Assembly (NCBI GenBank): GCA_964532405.1
Contig: CAZHIC010000010.1
Coordinates: 1-64,000 of the forward strand
DNA from: PALSA-1006 sp964532405
GTDB taxonomy: Bacteria > Pseudomonadota > Gammaproteobacteria > Burkholderiales > Gallionellaceae
Direction of reading: 5' to 3'
Length of the DNA stretch: 64,000 bases
The notes below the pieces were generated by a model that was not told the origin of the DNA, made no database searches, and was given only the letters and a program-made list of their open reading frames with translations. Both the position numbers and the translations under genes were made by a program. This document shows, one piece after another, positions 60,637-64,000 of the stretch. How positions within the stretch are numbered: position 1 is the first letter of the stretch; each line of letters opens with the position of its first letter.

Positions 60637-60909
60637 ATGGCAAGAATGGTGCAGTGCGTAAAACTCGGTCGCGAAGCGGAGGGGCTGGATCGTCCAACCT
60701 ACCCGGGGCCGCTGGGGCAGCGGATCTACGAGAACGTGTCGAAGGAAGCTTGGCAAGGTTGGATAAAACTCCAGACCATGCTGATGAACGAGAACCGGCT
60801 CAATCTGGCGGACGTGAAAGCACGCAAGTACTTGGCCGAACAAATGGAGAACCATTTCTTTGGCGCAGGCTCTCAGATGCCGACAGGATACGTTCCTCCG
60901 GCGCATTAA
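60637..60909 (+). CDS. yggX: Probable Fe(2+)-trafficking protein YggX
   Basis: A 90-residue acidic protein, MARMVQCVKLGREAEGL at the start and GWIKLQTMLMNENRLNLAD inside, matching YggX throughout. The family protects iron-sulphur clusters and is thought to help iron trafficking. It lies 14 bases before ppk; co-transcription is likely. Conserved Cys7 is present. Confidence 0.95.
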   Translation: MARMVQCVKLGREAEGLDRPTYPGPLGQRIYENVSKEAWQGWIKLQTMLMNENRLNLADVKARKYLAEQMENHFFGAGSQMPTGYVPPAH

Positions 60910-60923
60910 CAAAGGTAACGAAA

Positions 60924-63014
60924 GTGGTAAAAAAATACCTCCCGCAACAATTTCTGAACCGCGAACTTGGACTGTTGGAATTTAATCGGCGCGTCTTGGC
61001 GCAAGCGGAAAATCCCAATATTCCACCGCTGGAACGGCTCAAATATCTGTGCATCGTCAGCAGCAATCTGGACGAGTTTTTTGAAATTCGTGTGGCGGGT
61101 CTAAAAGAGCAGGTCAAACTCGGTGCAGTCACTACCGGCCCCGACGGACTCGATGCCACGCAGATACTCAAGCGGGTACGCGATCAGGCGCATCAGATCA
61201 TTGAAAAGCAGTATCTGATCTTCAACAATGACCTCATCCCCACACTGGCGACTGCAGGCGTACATTTTCTGCGGCGTGCACACTGGAACGAGGCGCAAAG
61301 TGTCTGGGTAAAAGATTTCTTTTTGCGTGAAGTGATGCCGATACTTACGCCTATCGGGTTGGATCCCTCTCACCCGTTTCCGCGCGTGCTCAACAAGAGT
61401 TTGAATTTTGCGGTTGAACTGAGCGGCAAAGATGCCTTCGGACGCAATTCCGCCAAGGCTATCGTGCAAGCACCGCGCGTATTGCCGCGCGCCATCAAAA
61501 TGCCTTCCGACATCGCGGGATGCGAACACGGTTTTGTGTTCCTGTCGTCTATTTTGCATGCGCATGTCGGCGAGTTATTTTCCGGGATGGATGTGCTGGG
61601 TTGTTATCAATTCCGCGTCACGCGCAATAGCGATTTGTTCGTGGACGAAGAAGAAGTAAAGAATCTGCGCATCAGCCTGCAAGGTGAGTTGCCGCAACGC
61701 CATTTCGGCGACGCGGTGCGGCTGGAAGTTGCCGATAATTGTTCGCCGGAAATGGCGGAGTTCCTGTTGCAGCAATTCGATCTTCAGCCTGACGACTTGT
61801 ATCGCGTTCACGGCCCGGTCAATCTGGTGCGTTTGATGCGCATACCGGACAAGGTGGAACGCGATGATCTGAAATTCCCTCCTTTTACACCCGGCCTGCC
61901 GCCGTCGTTACAGAAAAAAGGCGCGGATATGTTCAAGCTCATCCGCAAAGGCGACATACTGCTGCACCATCCGTATCAATCTTTCCGCCCCGTGATCGAC
62001 TTCATCCAGCAGGCGGCTGCCGATCCTAACGTGGTCGCCATCAAGCAAACGGTCTACCGCACCGGTGCCGACTCTGCTCTGATGGAAGCGCTGATCGCGG
62101 CGGCTCAAGGCGGCAAAGAAGTCACGGTCGTGGTGGAATTATTGGCACGTTTCGACGAAGAGGCCAATATCAATTGGGCCGGTCGGCTCGAAGAAGTCGG
62201 GGCGCATGTCGTGTATGGTGTGGTCGGCCATAAAACGCATGCCAAGATGCTGATGGTGATACGCCGCGAAGATGGCAAGCTACGGCGCTATGTACACCTC
62301 GGCACCGGCAACTACCATCCGCGTACCGCAAAACTCTATACCGATTTCGGGTTGTTCACTTGCAACGAAGAAGTTTGCTCCGATGTGAATCAGGTGTTCG
62401 TACAACTGACCGGTTTGGGCAAAGCCAGCAAATTAAAGCATTTGTGGCAATCGCCTTTTACACTGCACAGCCAAGTATTGCGCGCTATCCAGAACGAAAC
62501 CAAGCTAGCCAAAGCGGGCAAGAACGCGCACATCATCGCCAAAATGAATGCGCTGCTCGAACCCGAAATTATCATGGCGCTGTATGAAGCTTCGCGTGCC
62601 GGGGTGAAGATCGAATTGATCGTGCGCGGCGTCTGCGCATTGCGTCCGGGGGTGCCGGGACTGTCCGACAATATCAGCGTGCGCTCCATTATCGGACGCT
62701 TCCTCGAACACACACGCATTTTCTATTTCCGCAACGATCTCGCGCACGATGTCTATCTGTCGAGTGCGGATTGGATGGATCGCAATTTTTTCCGCCGCAT
62801 CGAGGCCTGCTTTCCGCTGCTCGATAACAAGCTGAAGAAGCGCGTGATCGATGAGGGATTAAAGACCTATCTGCAAGACAATTGCCAAGCGTGGGAAATG
62901 GATGGCGACGGCGGCTGGCATTTGAAGACCACGCGCAGCACTTCACCGAAATGCGCGCAAACATTACTGCTCGAAAACCTAGCCAGCAAACCGATCATCC
63001 CGGCAGAAAACTAG
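60924..63014 (+). CDS. ppk: Polyphosphate kinase 1
   Basis: A 696-residue enzyme making polyphosphate from ATP. The GTG start at 60924 (VKKYLPQQFLNRELGLLEFN) is chosen from AAAGG upstream and the family N-terminus; the open frame extends much further upstream but overlaps yggX. The phosphate-transfer histidine region GHKTHAKMLMVIRRED is present, as are LHHPYQSF and VELLARFDEEANINWA, and the C-terminal AHDVYLSSADWMDRN. Length is normal for the family. Confidence 0.96.
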   Translation: MVKKYLPQQFLNRELGLLEFNRRVLAQAENPNIPPLERLKYLCIVSSNLDEFFEIRVAGLKEQVKLGAVTTGPDGLDATQILKRVRDQAHQIIEKQYLIFNNDLIPTLATAGVHFLRRAHWNEAQSVWVKDFFLREVMPILTPIGLDPSHPFPRVLNKSLNFAVELSGKDAFGRNSAKAIVQAPRVLPRAIKMPSDIAGCEHGFVFLSSILHAHVGELFSGMDVLGCYQFRVTRNSDLFVDEEEVKNLRISLQGELPQRHFGDAVRLEVADNCSPEMAEFLLQQFDLQPDDLYRVHGPVNLVRLMRIPDKVERDDLKFPPFTPGLPPSLQKKGADMFKLIRKGDILLHHPYQSFRPVIDFIQQAAADPNVVAIKQTVYRTGADSALMEALIAAAQGGKEVTVVVELLARFDEEANINWAGRLEEVGAHVVYGVVGHKTHAKMLMVIRREDGKLRRYVHLGTGNYHPRTAKLYTDFGLFTCNEEVCSDVNQVFVQLTGLGKASKLKHLWQSPFTLHSQVLRAIQNETKLAKAGKNAHIIAKMNALLEPEIIMALYEASRAGVKIELIVRGVCALRPGVPGLSDNISVRSIIGRFLEHTRIFYFRNDLAHDVYLSSADWMDRNFFRRIEACFPLLDNKLKKRVIDEGLKTYLQDNCQAWEMDGDGGWHLKTTRSTSPKCAQTLLLENLASKPIIPAEN

Positions 63015-63037
63015 TAGCCTTCCGTGAGTCCAAGCGT

Positions 63038-63397
63038 TCAGGCCTTAGTGGGACGACCGGTTTTAATTTTTTCTAAACCGGCTAAAGTTTGCTTCAACTG
63101 AGCGCCGCTCAGCTTGACCAAAACATGCAAACCTGCGCGCAACAGCTCACTTTTCTTCACATGCAGTCCGGCTTTTAAAGCCTTTTGCTTGATCTCGGCG
63201 ATGATGTCGTAATCCGGTCGCGGCATAGTGAAGCTATCGCGCACAACCTTTATTTTGCCTTCGGGTTTTTTTTCTTTTTTCGCTTTTTTTTCCGGTTGGG
63301 CAACGGTCGTTTTAGCGGTTACATTTTTACGCGCAACAGGCGTCTTTTTGACCAAGGGCTTTGCCGCAGTTTTGGTTGGAACGTTATTTTCGGTCAT
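63038..63397 (-). CDS. Lysine-rich protein with ribbon-helix-helix-like C-terminus
   Basis: A 119-residue basic protein from ATG 63397 (GAGG upstream). The N-terminal half is low-complexity Lys/Ala/Thr (PLVKKTPVARKNVTAKTT, PEKKAKKEKKPEGK). The C-terminal part reads RDSFTMPRPDYDIIAEIK, KKSELLRAGLHVL and ends KIKTGRPTKA, resembling a ribbon-helix-helix DNA-binding unit found in several betaproteobacteria. Likely a nucleoid-associated or regulatory protein; this is inference. A longer open frame upstream overlaps sixA on the other strand and is rejected. Confidence 0.75.
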   Translation of the reverse strand: MTENNVPTKTAAKPLVKKTPVARKNVTAKTTVAQPEKKAKKEKKPEGKIKVVRDSFTMPRPDYDIIAEIKQKALKAGLHVKKSELLRAGLHVLVKLSGAQLKQTLAGLEKIKTGRPTKA

Positions 63398-63484
63398 ATC
63401 TATTTTCCTCAATGTAAATATAGTAAATTCAGTATATACGGTATATCCTGAAAAAAGAATTGTAATATTCAAGCGAGAGCGGCG

Positions 63485-63937
63485 ATGGAATTGATATTGT
63501 GGCGACATGCGGAGGCAGTTGACGGCACACCCGATCATAGCCGCGCTCTGACCAGCAAAGGTCGGGAACAGGCCGAACGTATGGCAGAATTTCTGAATAC
63601 CCAACTTCCGCCCAACACCCGCATTCTGGTCAGCCCGGCTCTTCGCGCCCAACAAACTGCCAGCGCACTCACTAAAAAATTCATCACCGAACCTGCTATC
63701 AATGTCCATGCTACAGCGCAAGAAGTACTTGCCGCTGCGGACTGGCCGCAGGCAAAAGGCGCGACCTTGTTGGTCGGTCATCAACCTTGGCTGGGCGAAG
63801 TCGCCGCACTGGTCATGACGGGAACGGCTAATTATTGGAGCATCAAAAAAGGTGCGGTTTGGTGGTTGAGTCGGCGTGAGCGCGAAGGAGATTACCAGAC
63901 TATCCTGCGCCTTGTTATCGCGCCTGAACATTTGTAA
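63485..63937 (+). CDS. sixA: Phosphohistidine phosphatase SixA
   Basis: A 150-residue histidine phosphatase: RHAEA near the N-terminus (catalytic His in LILWRHAE), the VSPALRAQQTA block and LLVGHQPWLGEVAALV. SixA dephosphorylates phosphohistidine on signalling or PTS proteins. It begins with GAGCGGCG upstream and lies between ppk and a probable polyphosphate:AMP phosphotransferase. Confidence 0.9.
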   Translation: MELILWRHAEAVDGTPDHSRALTSKGREQAERMAEFLNTQLPPNTRILVSPALRAQQTASALTKKFITEPAINVHATAQEVLAAADWPQAKGATLLVGHQPWLGEVAALVMTGTANYWSIKKGAVWWLSRREREGDYQTILRLVIAPEHL

Positions 63938-63963
63938 TTTCTTTCATTTATTCGGAGGGCATG

Positions 63964-64000
63964 ATGTTTGAATCTGCAGAATTGGGACATAAAATAGACA
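63964..64000 (+). CDS. Start of a probable polyphosphate:AMP phosphotransferase (cut by window edge)
   Basis: Only the first 12 codons are inside: MFESAELGHKID, preceded by CGGAGGGC. This beginning matches, from memory, proteins annotated as polyphosphate:AMP phosphotransferase (PPK2-related). Its place near ppk and sixA supports the reading, but twelve residues cannot prove it. ATG 63961 directly before is an alternative start. Confidence 0.6.
   Translation, partial: MFESAELGHKID

Noticed and set aside
63398..63931. N-terminal extension of the lysine-rich gene over sixA
   Set aside because: Antisense to the conserved sixA gene; ATG 63397 has a proper ribosome-binding site.
1..64000. tRNA, rRNA or CRISPR array
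   Set aside because: Intergenic spaces were read for cloverleaf ends and regularly spaced repeats; none was seen, though a covariance search was not possible.

Overview
The window is a chromosomal segment of a betaproteobacterium. Gene content and order (tkt-gap-pgk-pyk-fba, an NtrYX-like pair behind rsmB/DUF4390, topA next to the gyrB-dnaN-dnaA/rpmH-rnpA-yidD-yidC-mnmE origin block, parAB next to the complete atp operon, argA-yggX-ppk) best fit Nitrosomonadales, possibly a Gallionellaceae relative. That placement is inferred from gene order and protein flavour, not from a database match. The Calvin-type class II aldolase and the transketolase/GAPDH/PGK cluster would suit an autotroph but do not prove it.

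Layout. Bases 1-5400 hold a cold-shock gene, a secreted dihaem cytochrome c peroxidase/MauG-type protein, an FMN reductase, an alpha/beta hydrolase, inverted repeats and a broken IS91-family transposase. Bases 5500-12420 are a central carbon operon on the minus strand (tkt, gap, pgk, pyk, fba). Bases 12541-18620 are an NtrX/NtrY-like two-component pair, DUF4390, rsmB, fmt and def (minus). Bases 18710-24032 are a LysM protein, dprA, smg and topA (plus). Bases 24193-26155 hold two unrecognised accessory genes, one AT-rich with two membrane helices and one with a HEPN-like R-x4-H motif. Bases 26262-31370 are gyrB, dnaN and dnaA (minus), and 31512-49714 run the other way: rpmH, rnpA, yidD, yidC, mnmE, mnmG, rsmG, parA, parB, atpIBEFHAGDC, glmU and glmS. 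Genes diverge from the dnaA area, DnaA boxes lie on both sides of dnaA, and two parS palindromes sit near it, so the replication origin is very probably here.

Bases 49790-55041 carry an orphan ParA-type ATPase, ubiB, a Tim44-like protein, an RluA-type pseudouridine synthase, a secreted phosphoesterase and a YjdM/PhnA zinc-ribbon protein. Bases 55121-58309 are a small cluster of integron gene cassettes without an integrase: four recognisable attC sites, one decayed site, and short minus-strand genes (VanY-like peptidase, uncharacterised protein, DUF1272, antibiotic-biosynthesis-monooxygenase-like, SDR, DUF1801). Two cassette genes carry apparent single-base frameshifts, and one of these opens a reading frame straight through an attC site into the next cassette gene. 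A HigB/HigA toxin-antitoxin pair follows, with a palindromic operator over a strong promoter that predicts a leaderless toxin mRNA.

Bases 59220-64000 return to core genes: argA, yggX, ppk, a ribbon-helix-helix-like protein, sixA and the first codons of a probable polyphosphate:AMP phosphotransferase. ppk, sixA and the last gene may form a polyphosphate/phosphohistidine neighbourhood. No rRNA, tRNA or CRISPR array was recognised.
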